DNA from: Iris pallida
Taxonomy: Eukaryota; Streptophyta; Magnoliopsida; Asparagales; Iridaceae
Direction: 5' to 3'
NCBI GenBank assembly: GCA_029216955.1
Contig: JANAVB010016199.1
Span: 15,650,720-15,714,719 of the forward strand
Length of the DNA stretch: 64,000 nt
The translations under genes were made by a program, and so were the position numbers. Positions within the stretch are counted from its first letter, which is position 1. Each line of letters begins with the position of its first letter. The notes beneath the pieces were generated by a model that worked only from the letters and a program-made list of their open reading frames with translations, made no database searches and was not told the DNA's origin. Of this stretch, positions 24,435 through 36,216 are shown one piece after another.

Positions 24435-26388
24435 CGTCAGCATCCAGGTTGCGTTCTCGACTTCATGTGGATTTGATTTGACATATCGGTGGTTGAAGGT
24501 GCTTCCGTTATGCATGTCAACCTTATGATCGTCTTTCAGGTGAGTCACCAAATAGGGAATGTCACCTACAATCGTGCACTCGGATCCAGCATAGGGACAA
24601 TTGTAAGGCCGATAAACACACAATGATTCGTGTTTTAGCTTGCAGTAATAAGGATAGATACCCAGACACCCGAAGCTCTGATACTTGCAAGGCAGTTCGA
24701 GAGAAGCGGCAACTTTCTCCAGCGCAAGACATCTTATATTGCCCAGCTCATGCCTGCATGTGGGACAACGGTTGTGCACTCTTGGCTTGCAACCAGAGCA
24801 GAGAGTATGTCCATTTGAGCACTGGAACCGCAAAACAAAAGAACACATTAGGTAGCAAATATAAACAAGATACAGATTTATTTTTAAAGGCTATCTCATT
24901 TAAATACTTAAAATATATAGACAATTTTATGCGACATTTAAAGTTTCCTTAATGCTTGTGCTTCAAACATTGAGCCAATTCATAGATGACATAGAACATG
25001 AGATTAACTTAGTGGGATGGGACAAGAATTGATGATTAATTTACCAAGGAACATTTGTATGCACATATAATAGAAGCCTAGATTGCAGGGACATACACGA
25101 TTCGGATACGGACACAATACAGATTTCGAATGCAGCATTTGTTTTGGAAAATTTGAAATACAGGTAATATACACTTGAAATACATCTGAACACATATTAT
25201 ACTGACATTTGTGCATGTTCCAGATAGTAACTTGGTTCTAGAAGTTCTAAAACTAAAAAATCATGCACTGCAAAGAAATGACATGCCATGCCAAATTACT
25301 TTCACGATCACGACCATGCTAAACCATGTTTGGGACAATTATGACATGCCTTGGAAATTACTTTCCAGTCTGTCCTGTGAAGTTTGAGCCCGACCAACAC
25401 CTTTGGACCCTAATTCACTTTCAGCATAAGATGAAATAATATTTACCATAAAATATCTTTATAACTTGGATAATGTTTGCTCTAATAGAAGCATGACCCA
25501 AATGAAGTTTATCAGTGAAGAAATCGCCGTGCCTACATGAGGTGTGAAAAAGGAGACACCTGAGTAACCGAGTCACATGCTTTTGGGCATAAAGAGAGTT
25601 TTTTGTAAGTTACATAGGCAATTCAAAGCACTAAAGGAACGACATTAGCATGGAATCAGAAGGCCATTTTCAACTTATACTAACCTAAAATGTCACAACA
25701 CATCGATTGTCATAGATTAAATGCCATATTTGGATAGAGAAAGCTGGCTCCTCGGTTATATTGATAACAAGGATCAAAACTCAACAAAATATGTGATATA
25801 TAACTGGACAACCTGCAAATATAAATGAGTGCGACTCACAAACTATGTTCTGCATAATGCATATTGTATGAAATAAATGTTGAGGATAGTGTAGGAAGGG
25901 CCTGTGTGTCTTTCACCAACACATTTTCCATATTCCTAGCAACCATCTGATGTCAATTTGTATAAACAGCATAAAGTGCACGTCTCCCCAGAAATCAAAT
26001 CAAAACAGATCTCTACATTAATATGAAGTAAAATTATCACAGAAATCCATGAATTTGAAAAATATTAGACACAACAGAAGTTTCTCATATGGATGATTTG
26101 AAAGATGCAACCAACATTCAATCAGATTTCATAACAGGACAGAATAGAGAGCTTGCCTGATGGGACAGAATAGAATACCTGATGGATGGGGGGATACATT
26201 GCATTCAAGCAAACAGGACATTCGAGAAGTTCACGAACATTGCTAGCAGCAGCCACATTTGATTTAGGTGAATGCTGAATATGGTCACTCATGGTTTCAA
26301 TAACTTCCACATTATCTTCATCTTTGTGAGGGTCAATAATCTCTGGACTAACTCTCACGTCATCTAAAAATGTATTACTAGATGCCAT
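24435..26388 (-). CDS. SINAT-type RING E3 ubiquitin ligase, coding exons 1 and 2 of a longer gene
   Basis: Exon 1 is 26388-26179 (70 codons from MASSNTFLDD) and exon 2 is 24821-24435 (129 codons). The donor CATCAG|GTATTC, acceptor TTCCAG|TGCTCA and next donor ACG|GTATAA all keep phase 0. The protein has a C3HC4 RING (C57, C60, C71, H75, C78, C81, C89, C92). A SIAH-type zinc-finger region follows (C115, C122, H134, C138; C145, C152, H164, H169). The family transfers ubiquitin to substrates bound by a C-terminal TRAF-like domain. Family proteins are about 300 residues; the last 110 or so should come from a third exon. That exon is not in this window: a gypsy element with nested insertions fills everything from 24390 to the left edge. 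Either exon 3 lies beyond the edge and the intron is at least 24 kb, or the gene is truncated. No stop or frameshift is seen in the two exons. Confidence 0.88.
24822..26178 (-). other. Intron 1 of the SINAT gene
   Basis: 1357 bp, AT-rich, with GT...AG ends on the minus strand. I see no gene or recognisable transposon inside it; predicted ORFs here are short and unlike known proteins. Confidence 0.8.
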
Positions 26389-26990
26389 GAGCCAGAGAAA
26401 AGTCAATTGCTCCGGCCTGCAAACTGAAGACAACAAAAAATTGCAATATCTTTTCATTAATGAGCTCAAACAAATTAACAGCAGAATGCTGCAATATGAG
26501 ATACATGCCCACTTGATATTTAGTTCTATTCAGCAGATAAAAGAGCTATAAAACTGGAAATTGTTTCAAAAAATAACTATGTTGATATAATATTCATCAT
26601 AAACATGTTCCATTGTTTAACGATTTTAAATATTTGACTCAGTTGTAATAATCCAATGAGGAAAGTATCATGTTCATATGACAAGAAAAACATATTAAAA
26701 ACAACAAAAAAGGAAAGTTTCAAAGAATGCCTATTCGCCTGACAGTGAGAAGACCACAATGACCACCACATAACTAGATACTGATATCTACAACCAAACT
26801 TTAGTCACATTTGAAAAAAAACGAATATAAGTTGGTATTATGATATAATTCTAACATTACTTTTGTAACAATGGGAATATCATTCCTTTTCTCTTTTGAC
26901 TTGTGCAATTCCTTATAGCAAATCATATCATCTTACCTCTTCTAGGATTTTTTTTAATACTCCAGGGGAACTAGGAGTAGCTCCTTGGTT
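26389..26990. other. SINAT 5' region, AT-rich, no gene
   Basis: A splice-acceptor-like TTTGCAG on the minus strand ends at about 26417, suggesting a short 5' untranslated exon (26389-26416) and a leader intron upstream. Nothing else recognisable is seen to about 26990. Confidence 0.4.
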
Positions 26991-28330
26991 GCGTGACTAA
27001 ACTTCAGAATAAAAAAGGTACGTCTACCTAACTGCCATGTGGAGTTCTAGCTATTATGGCAAGACTGTCTTGCTCATAACTACCTTGGCAAGGATTTGGC
27101 ACCACTAGCAATGGTCGATGTGAGGTTGGCAGCCAATTATAAGAACTAAGTTGATTGTGTTTTGGTTGTTTTCATCTGCTCCATACTTTACCCCATTCTG
27201 ACAAGAGGAGGCTTGGTTGACCCCATTACCGTGGTAACCATCTCAACTGTATGGTTTTGACCTTCTGAATCCACTAGGGTTGTGAGCAAGGCTGTACGAA
27301 ACATCCCACACAAAGTTGGATATGGCCTGAAGCTGAAGGGTGGTACGAAAGTCCATTGACCCAAACTGATCCATCATGAGAGCCTGAAGTGACTCAAGAG
27401 TAACACCACCGGGAGGATGAGTATGATGGGTGTCAGCAGCAGATGGGTCAACTGGAGGTGGAGGAGGAGCCTGAACTGCAGGAGCAGGAGCAGTACGACA
27501 ATGCTCATGAAGATAAGTAAGAGCACCATCCTATAGACAATCCTCAAGCATAACCTCAAAGAACTAAAATATGTAAGGCAGATACATCACATAGAGAAGT
27601 CGTCGTGGTTTCTTGCAACACATTTCCATAGTGGCGATGATACTCTTAGGCAGACTGAAGGGGACGTAGAAATTGAGATGATAGATAGCAGAAAGCTCCA
27701 AATATGAAATCTCATCAGTGGCGGTATTCTTTGAAATAATGGTAGAGAATACCATTCTATGAAGGTTATAAAAGTAGTTGTTCAAGTGTCTAGGGCGAAG
27801 AGTGCCTTGAGGTCGAGGGTTTGGTGCATATAACGAATCACGAAATGAATCAAAAGTTGTTCCAACAGGAAATTGCACCGAGGTGATATCAACTAATGCT
27901 TCCCCAACATTGGGAATGTTTAGCATAATTGCCAAATCACCGACATCAAACTCAATGTCAATTCTGCCAACTTTTGATTTCACCGTGTCATTAGTGACTG
28001 ATAAATTGCAATAGAACATGCGGATTGCATTTGAATATATTGGAAAACTAGATTGAACTAAATCTAGTAACTCAAAGTGTTAAAAACGGTTACGTGATCA
28101 AAAAATAATGTGAAGTTGATAGGAGAACCCAGACAAATCTTTCTTTGATGAAAGTCACTAAACCATTCATTGGATGCATCTTGTGACACAAAAATAAAAT
28201 CATCAAAGAAGTCACCATCCGGTTTGGAGGGACTGAATAGTGAAAAGGAGACCGCCTCGTAAGGTGTAGAGGATGAACCTTCATCAACTTTCCTTTTCTT
28301 TTTGGAAGAAGAAGGAATTTTAGGAGCCAT
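26990..28330 (-). pseudogene. Sirevirus env-like ORF downstream of pol (broken)
   Basis: It starts at 28330 (MAPKIPSSSKKKRKVDEGSS), with a basic KKKRK stretch that could be a nuclear signal. A frameshift between about 28064 and 28019 leads to a second block (SKVGRIDIEFDVGDLAIML, LRPRHLNNYFYNLHRMVFS). The block's style matches what I recall as a 'putative plant transposon protein' domain. A proline-rich stretch follows at about 27500-27430 (APPPPPVDPS), then decay with several stops to about 27000. A separate ORF after pol is the hallmark of Sireviruses, where it has been called env-like. No signal peptide or membrane segment is evident in this copy. Confidence 0.7.
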
Positions 28331-28926
28331 ATGAAATTGAAAAGGATGGAAAGAGTGAAAATATACCGAAAGTGATAGTAGACGGTTGAATAGAACTTCG
28401 AGAGACCTCTGATTCCAAGTTTTGAGAGGTTGAGAAGCTTGGAGGAAGGAGAACTAGGAAGTTAGGGTTAGGATTTTCGATGGAGTTTTTGGAGGTTTTG
28501 GTGAAGATGATGATGATATGAGGGTTTAAATAAAGAGAAGACCCGACTGTCCAGCTTCTGTTCGGATTCACCCAGAACGAGTTCGGTCCGAGTTTGGCCA
28601 AAACTCTCACCGAGTTCGGTCACTGGGTAATTAGGACAGACTTTGAAAAGTGTGTGATAGAGTTTTAACATAAATGCGAAATTAATTAGAAATAGTTGTG
28701 TTGATGAAAAATAATCAATATTAATGAATTAAAATACATAAATCGTATAGAATATTTCGGGTTAGCTGTAGGGGCCAGATCCTAGCTAGCGTTAGTCAGA
28801 AGACTAGTACACCATGTCGATTCATGCTATTTACACTTGTGTGACAAAAGGGCCCTTTTGGCTTATAACCAAAATATCTTCAACGAATTTATGAATCTTA
28901 ATCAAATAATATTTAATTATATTACT
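28331..28926 (-). promoter_or_regulatory. Spacer between pol and env-like ORF with promoter-like sequence
   Basis: On the minus strand it holds ACCGAACTCGG-type motifs (28625-28560), then TTTATTTAAACCC (about 28535-28523), then a pyrimidine-rich leader before the ATG at 28330. Similar ACCGAACTC motifs ahead of a TATA-like sequence occur in the family's LTRs (33700-33760, 36545-36575, 46620-46665). This suggests an LTR-derived internal promoter for the third ORF; it is inference from sequence likeness only. Confidence 0.4.
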
Positions 28927-31900
28927 TCAATCAAAAATTCCTAATTCTCTTCGTATAAAGTTAAAACAATCTTCAGCTAAGGGCTTAGTGAAGATGTCAG
29001 CTAGTTGATGTTCAATGTCAACAAATTCTAAATTAATATCTCTTTGTAAAACATGATCTCTATGGAAGTGATGTCTAATTTCTATGTGTTTAGTGAGAGA
29101 ATGACATATAGGATTCTTCGTGAGATTAATGGAACTAGTGTTGTCGCAGTAAATAGGGATGTGGCTAAATGATAACTGATAGTCCAAAGTTTGCTTCATC
29201 CACAAAATTTGAGCACAACAACGTCCTGCGGCTATATATTCAGCATCGGTTGTTGATAATGCAACAAAATTTTGTTTCTTAGAAAACCAGGGGACTAATG
29301 ACTTTCCTAAAAAATGACATGTGCCACTGGTACTTTTACGATCGACTTTGCATCCAGCAAAATCCGCGTCCGAGTAACCTATCAGGTCAAGCGAATCGGT
29401 TTTGGAATACCAAAGACCAGTCGTCAAAGTTCTTTTATGGTATCGCATGAGACGCTTAACGGCGCTCACATGTGATTCTTTAGGACAAGCCTGATATCTA
29501 GCACATAAGCATACAGAAAACATAATGTCAGGTCAACTAGCAGTTAAGTATAGTAAACTACCAATCATACCTCTATACTTATGTACGTCAACTAGTGTAC
29601 CACTTCCATCTATATCAAGCTTTGTAGACGTTGCCATAGGTGTGCCGATAGGTTTGACTTTATCCATGTCAAATTTCTTTAGTAAGTCTTTTGTATATTT
29701 TGCTTGATTGATGAATATCCCTTGTGAACTTTGCTTGATTTATAGTCCGAGGAAGAATGTTAGTTCCCCATCATGCTCATTTTGAATTCACTCTGCATAT
29801 ACTTAGCAAACTTGTTATATAGCATCTCATTAATTGATCCGAAAATTATGTCATCATATATCTGCACTAATAAAATATTTTTATCCAAAGATTTTATAAA
29901 GAGAGTAGAATCAACCTTCCCTTTTCAAAACCCGTGTTCAAGCAAGAAGGAACTAAGGCGCTCATACCATGCACAAGGTGCTTGTTTGAGACCGTAGATA
30001 GCCTTGCGAAACTTGAATACGTGATCGATTTTTGAAATCTTCGAAGCCAGGAGGTTGTTTTACAAAAACTTATTTTATAAAACCATTTAGAAAAGCACTT
30101 TTGACATCCATTTGAAAGTGTTTAAAACCATGAAAACTTGCAAAAGTACAAAGCATACGAATGGACTCTAGTCTAGCAACTGGAGCATACGTCTCATCAT
30201 AGTTAATGCCTTCTTCTTGATTATAGCCTTGAGCTACTAGACGTGCTTTGTTGCGTGTGACTGACCCATTCTCATCTAATTTATTTCGGAACACCCACTT
30301 GGTACCAATGATCGGATGATCAATAGGTCTGGGAACGAGTTTCCAAACTTGATTCCATTCAAATTGGTTTAGTTTCTCTTGCATTGCAGAAATCCAAAAT
30401 TCATTATTAAAAGCTTCTAAAACATTTTTAGGTTCTATTTTGGAAATAAATGCAACATTAGCAACTATCTCTCTTGTGCTTGAGCGAGTACTTACACCTC
30501 TTGATACATCACCTATTACCAGTTCTTCCAGATGATCTGGCGTAAACCGCAATCGTTTCGGCAGACCTTCCAGGTAGGACGAGGATGGTGTATCTTCTGA
30601 TATTCTGTTGGAGAAAGTTTTCTCTTCTTCATTGTCACTATCGTCATTGCATTGACTATTCAGCTCATCGAATGTGACATTTATTGACTCTTCAACAACA
30701 AGTGATCACTTGTTGAATACCCTGTATCCCTTGCTTTTTGCCGCATACCCCAAGAATATGCCCGCATCAGCTTTTTCATCGAATTTTCCCAAGTTGTCTT
30801 TTGTATTTAAAATGAAACATCTGCAACCAAAGACCTTGAAATAGCTGATGTTAGGAATTCTATTAAACCATAATTCATAAGGAGTCTTTTTAGAGAGAGG
30901 TCTAATAAGAACTCTATTCAAAACATGTCATGTTGTATAGACAGCTTCTGCCCAAAAATATTTTGGAAGATTATGCTGGTTAAGCATAACCCTGGCCATA
31001 TCGCCAAGAGTTCTATTCTTCCTCTCCACAACACCATTCTGTTGAGGAGTTCTGGGACAAGAGAATTCATGTGATAACCCATTTGAATCACAAAAGGATC
31101 TAAATTCATGGTTATCGAATTCTCCTCCATGATCACTTCGTATCCGAGTAATCATGAATCCTTTCTCATTTTATACCTTTTTACAAAAAGATACAAATTC
31201 CAAAAAGGCCTCATTTTTATTTGCAAGAAAGTAAACCCAAGTATATCGTAAATAGTCATCAACTATCACGTAAGTATATAGCTTACCGCAAAGACTGGCG
31301 ACTCTACTTGGTCCAAACAAATCCATATGTAATAATTGCAGAGGTTTAGAGGTACTTACAGCATTTATTGATTTGAAAGATGATCTAGATGTCTTGTTCT
31401 TTTCACATTCGGCATAGACTATATCTTTCTTGAAAGTAATATCAGGTAAGCCTCTTACCAGTTTCTTGGTGGACAATCTTGCAATAGTGTACATGTTCGC
31501 ATGTCCAAGACGCATATGCCATATCCAGCTTTCGTCTTGAGTTGTGAACAGACACTTTCCTGTACTGTTAGTCTTCTCTGACAGATATAGTACATATATG
31601 TTGTCCTCTCTTATTCCCTCAAAGGAAGTTATTCCAGAAGTTTTATCATAAACAAAACATTTATTCTTAACAAAATTAATTACATAACCATGATCAGTCA
31701 GTTGACTAATACTTAGCAGGTTATGTTTTAATTTTGTTACTAAGCATACACCTTTAATAATGGGTGAGGGAGAAGTACCTATGTCGCCAATTCCAATAAT
31801 ATGTCCTTTCAGGTTGTTCGCAAAAGCGACATAGCCTTCTTTCTTCATCGATAGAGTTGCAAACAATATGTTATCACCTGTCATGTGCCTAGAGCAGCTA

Positions 31901-33006
31901 CTATCGAGAATCCACTTGCTTCTAGTGGGAGGAGGAAGGTCCACCTTAGCATCTGTAGCCATAAAGCATAGGTTCGTTGTATTGCGAGGCTTCTCTTCTT
32001 CTTCAGATTCACTAGCTTCGCTTTCACACCAGATGCTAGTATTAGCATAGTTTCTAGTCGAAGTCCTTCTCTTGTTCGTTTGATCATACATACTTCCCTT
32101 TCTTAGAACAGGACAATCCTTCTTGATGTGACATGTTCTTTTACAGCTGAAGCAGATCGGTTCTTCATCGTCTCTGGAATCTTTCTTTTTTCGGCTTGAC
32201 TTCTCATATCTAAGGAATCTTCTGAAGTTCCTTGTCATGAGGAACATATGCTCGTTGTCTGAGCTGTCTGTCTCACTTTCATCGTTGGAGGCTGTCTTAT
32301 GGTTAGCTTTAAATGCTATCACCTTCTCTTTTGGAGCTGACTCTTCAAAATCTTTAAGGTCTAGCTCATGCGTCATAAGCTTTCCCATAAGGGTTTCAAG
32401 AGTCATTGTTGTGAGATCATTTCCTTCAATAATGGCCGTCGTTTTAGGATTCCAGTTTTTGGTTAGCCCGCGAAGCACCTTCCGAATCTTCTCATAATTG
32501 CTGTATTCTTTTCCAAGGGAAGATAGAGGATTAACAATATCTAGAAACCAAGTAAACATGTTTGTAATAGTTACATTAGGCTTCATTTTGAAGGCCTCAT
32601 ACTCTTGTGTTAGTCGTGAGATTTTGGACTCCTTCACTTGTGAAGTGCCTTCTTGAGTGACCTCAAGAAGTTTCCAAACCTCGTGAGATGTGACACATGT
32701 TGAAACTCTATTGAACTCAGTTCTATCTACAGCACAGAATAAAGCATTAATAGCTTTTGCATCAAGACTAGTTTGTTTCTTTTCATTGTCGGTATATCTG
32801 TCAAATGGTTTTTCAACTAATTCACCCTCTACCACAATAGGTAGTAGTTTCTTATAACCATTCATGACAATCGACCATAAATCGAAATCAAGAGACTTAA
32901 GATAAAAGCTCATATGTGTCTTCCAGTACGTGTAGTTTGTGTCATCAAATAGGGGTGGCCTATTTGTTGATTGGCCTTCATCATTACTTAGATATAAGGA
33001 TGCCAT
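28927..33006 (-). pseudogene. Sirevirus (Ty1/copia) gag-pol, near full length, broken
   Basis: It starts MASLYLSNDEG at 33006 with a UBN2-like gag (PPLFDDTNYTYWKTHM). A normal zinc knuckle (CFSCKRTCHIKKDC) follows at about 32145-32105. The protease is WILDSSCSRHMTGD, with Ser where Gly is usual. Integrase reads WHMRLGHANM, HMDLFGPSRV, RIRSDHGGEF and PQQNGVVERKNRTL. RT has KWVFRNKLDENG and QMDVKSAFLNG. RNase H has YSDADFAGCKVDRKSTSG. Stops are TAA 31171-31173, TGA 30928-30930, TGA 30706-30708 and TAA 30070-30072, and frames shift several times between 30070 and 29523. At 29850-29858 the catalytic motif reads IYDDIIFG: the usual YVDD has lost one codon. The tail ADIFTKPLAEDCFNFIRREL ends at 28927. 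Confidence 0.93.
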
Positions 33007-33039
33007 ATCTCAAGGAGTTTTAATCCAACTAAAGATAAA

Positions 33040-33055
33040 CTGTGCTCTGATACCA
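33040..33055 (-). other. Sirevirus primer-binding site
   Basis: The minus strand reads TGGTATCAGAGCACAG two bases after the LTR end, complementary to initiator-Met tRNA. Confidence 0.9.
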
Positions 33056-33057
33056 AT

Positions 33058-34010
33058 TGTAGGATCGATGGTACCTCTAGAGGGGGGTGAATAGAGTGTA
33101 GCGGAAAAATAATTACCAATTTAAAAACTAAGCAGGTAAAGCAAATATATAAATAAACTTGAATGCAATGAAGTAAAGCAATAAGTAAGTGGAGGCAATA
33201 AAACAATACGCAAACACCAAGGTTTATACTGGTTTTCCTCTGAGAGGACTAGTTCAGTTTGCGAGAACTCTTGCTCGCTATAATATACTATTTTGAATAG
33301 AGATTACACCGCGTGCTTTACTCCGAAGAACACGCCAACTTCAACACCGTCGTGTTTTTATCCGAAGCCCACGATCAAACTTCAAAACACCTTTCTGAGA
33401 AAAAGCTTTTATACGCCAAGCTTGTACAACTCGAATACTCCTAATCGGAAACCACCGGCACTAGAAGAATGGGAGTTGTCTTGGAGATTTGAAGATTTAG
33501 CTCTTTAAAGTAGATAGAAAGCTTAGGAATAGATAGAGAAGATAAAGATTGAATGGGTGAGTAGAAATGAGAAATTATTCTCTTTTTATAGGATTTTCTA
33601 GGACAAAATTCGGACATAACTCGGTAGGCTAACGTTCATAAATTTGAACGTTGCAGATCCAAAAGAATAGAAAAAACAGCTGACCAGGAGTGATCCTAGG
33701 TGACTGAGTTCGGGCAGAACTCTGGCCGAGTTCGGTTGCTAGGGTTTCATGGTTATTTGATTTGGTTTGGCTTTTGGATATTGGTTTGGCTAGGGATCAA
33801 AAGATATATTTGTTTTTGGTTCATGATAGTACTTCTAAATGCCAGTGATCCCGATGCACAATTTTCTAGACTCAATAAAAGAAAAATACAGAATAAAGTG
33901 TAAAAATATAGTAGCGACAAAATCTGTGATCTTCTGTTTCTTTTCATATCGAACTCGGAGTTTTAAGTCAATTATTGAAATCGGTTTGACCATGGCTGAA
34001 TGGGCCAACA
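33058..34010 (-). repeat. Sirevirus 5' LTR (953 bp)
   Basis: On the minus strand it begins TGTTGGCCCATTCAG and ends CGATCCTACA, next to the primer site. It is related to the plus-strand LTR at 36217-37140 and to 46440-47280 over the stretch with GAGTTGTACAAGCTTGG and GCGAGCAAGAGTT. The partner 3' LTR is not found below 27000, so that end of the element is deleted or too decayed to see. Confidence 0.85.
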
Positions 34011-35113
34011 CATGAAAATGTCTGTTTCGTCATCTGGGATCATTTATCGGGATTTAGCTTCTGAATCTTTTCGTGTCGACACGTTCGTGCCGTTCACGTC
34101 AACAACCTTTTGAGGCAAGCACTCTACACCTTTGTTACCCATTTCTTAAATACTGCTATAAATGCTTGTGTAGTTAGCATAACATGATTTTGTGACGCTT
34201 GTAGCTTACACATAGTGCTCTTTATTCATATGCCATGATTTCGTGATTCCAAGATCATTATGATCATACTTTGTGATTTATAATCAGGACTTGTGACTTT
34301 ATAATCATTTCGTGTCGTGACTTATTTATGAGTACTAGCTAGGCGGGAGAAATACTTTAGTACACATGTGGGCTACCCAGAACTATCCCACCAGTCTTAC
34401 TTGAAGAATAGTCGATGCACATCACACGTGCGTCGTGCCAGATCTTACCCCCTAGCCGACCACATGTGGAACACAGTATTTCAAACACTAAGAATAAATA
34501 TTTCTTTCAAATTCATGCCATGTTAATCCTGCTCATCATGATTAGTCAGATATTGTTAGCTATTTATTTACAGTCATTATTCTTATCTAGTTGCTTATTA
34601 TTTTTCTTGACTACTTGCATGCTCCTTTACATGATTCCATTTCATGACTATTACATGTATTCATAGTTAATATTTGGTTATGGTTAATATATGTGTAAGT
34701 GGTACTTGCTCCAAGTCTGACTGGATAACTATTTTTAGGCATTATCTCTCTTTGGACCTTGGACCGCTTGATGAACCGTAGGCTCTGGAGCTATTCTTGG
34801 AGGACTCGACCATATTTTGTTCTAGTTGCTTTCTGTCATTTTCTAATCTTACCTTTCATTTTATTACCGGATTTGTCTTCGGTAACTCTTGCTATTATTG
34901 TATTAAATATGATCAAACACTTGGAATCTCTATCAATTGTTTTTAATAAAATTGTTTGTCTTTCCATATTATCCTCCTTAGTTACTGTTAATGAGTTACG
35001 ATATTAAATCATGTTATCTTGTGATATACACAACGCACTACCGCCGATGCTGCAGCGTAGGCTGGGCGTGCCTCGCGATCCATACCCGAAACATGCGGGT
35101 GCGGATCATGACA
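34011..35113 (+). repeat. Ty3/gypsy LTR-like block (solo or truncated LTR)
   Basis: The right end, GGTGCGGATCATGACA, is the typical 3' end of chromovirus LTRs. The left part carries GTTCGTGCCGTTCACG and CCTTTTGAGGCAAGC motifs common in such LTRs. No gypsy coding sequence adjoins it. The left boundary is the Sirevirus LTR, and no target duplication is visible, so it is probably truncated. Confidence 0.5.
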
Positions 35114-35290
35114 GTATCTGGATATTCCAGACAATGGTGAAATCCTAGATTTTGTGGCCTCCAACGTTCGAAAAATTCAAATTTGCTACCCGAATTATGG
35201 TTGAACTCTGCCCACAAAAAGCTTATATATAGACATGGATTTCCACATTCTTACCCATCCATTCTTACCTTATCCAGTGATGTGTGATCC
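35114..35290 (+). repeat. Sirevirus LTR fragment
   Basis: From GTATCTGGATATTCCAGAC to about AGTGATGTGTG it matches 36578-36760 of the plus-strand LTR with scattered changes, then switches abruptly to internal sequence. Confidence 0.75.
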
Positions 35291-36216
35291 CTCGCGCCAG
35301 GGCGACAGGATCGAGGATCCATATGTTCAGCCTTACTTCGATCCATTCGGCGTCTTCTTCTCTGGACATCCACCCACTGATGATCCCATTGGTAGTGCAG
35401 GCCTGTAGCTGACCTCTGCTAGCTACTTCTAAGGAGTTTCTGTTCTGAAGAGTTCATGTTTTGATTTTTTTTTTTATGTTATGGACTTATGATTTGTACT
35501 TTCTTATGTCTTTTGCAGACATTTTGATGTACCATAACATTATATTGGTACTTATGTTGATATGATTTCTATCTTTTGGGACTATTCTGATGTACTCAGA
35601 TATTTGCAGTTATTCATGATCTATCTAGTTATTCATGATCTATCTTATTGTCAATCTTAGTATCAGACACTATGTTTTTCTGTTTCATGATTAATTACAC
35701 TTAAATAGTCTCTGATTCTAATAGTACACTCATATAGTCTGAACTTTTCACATATGTCAATATATTATGCTCCCACGACATAATTTTCAAAACCTTGTGG
35801 TATATTTTTTTTCTTCTCTCTATGGTTCTATTTTTTTATGATCATTGACAAAGGGAGAGAAGAATACAACTAGTATACAATTTTCTTACCACATTGTGAT
35901 ATCTTTTATTAGATATAACTACTTCTCAATGCTTAGTACTAAATATGAAATAGTTTAAACTTGGCTAAATTGGGACATATTGCTCTTAACATGATTATGT
36001 TGAATTATGCTATACAACATAGTTGGTCAAAGTTTTTCGGGTTCTACCGATAGCTTATGCAACCCTTGCACTACTCAGATGAATTATTGATTTGCGGGGG
36101 AGCATGCACTTTACTCAAAAGCTACCTATGGATTACGGGGGAGCTTTTTATGTCAAAGGCTATATGTTGATTAAGTTGTATTGGCATGGTTTGTCAATTA
36201 TCATAATGGGGGAGAT
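35291..36216 (+). mobile_element. Sirevirus 3' internal region with stacked polypurine tracts
   Basis: It holds a 43-codon open stretch ending in TAG at about 35409 (reading DPYVQPYFDPFGVFFSGH), possibly the tail of an env-like ORF. AT-rich DNA follows. Purine tracts of the GGGGGAG type lie at about 36093-36103 and 36134-36144, with a final one at 36206-36216 directly before the LTR. Multiple polypurine tracts before the 3' LTR are characteristic of Sireviruses. The rest of this element is absent. Confidence 0.75.

Noticed and set aside
27374..27559. Leucine-rich ORF that looks like a membrane protein
   Set aside because: Wrong frame of the proline-rich part of the env-like ORF; the correct frame reads APPPPPVDPS.
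34415..35007. ORFs resembling small membrane proteins
   Set aside because: AT-rich LTR-like sequence with no homology and no gene structure.
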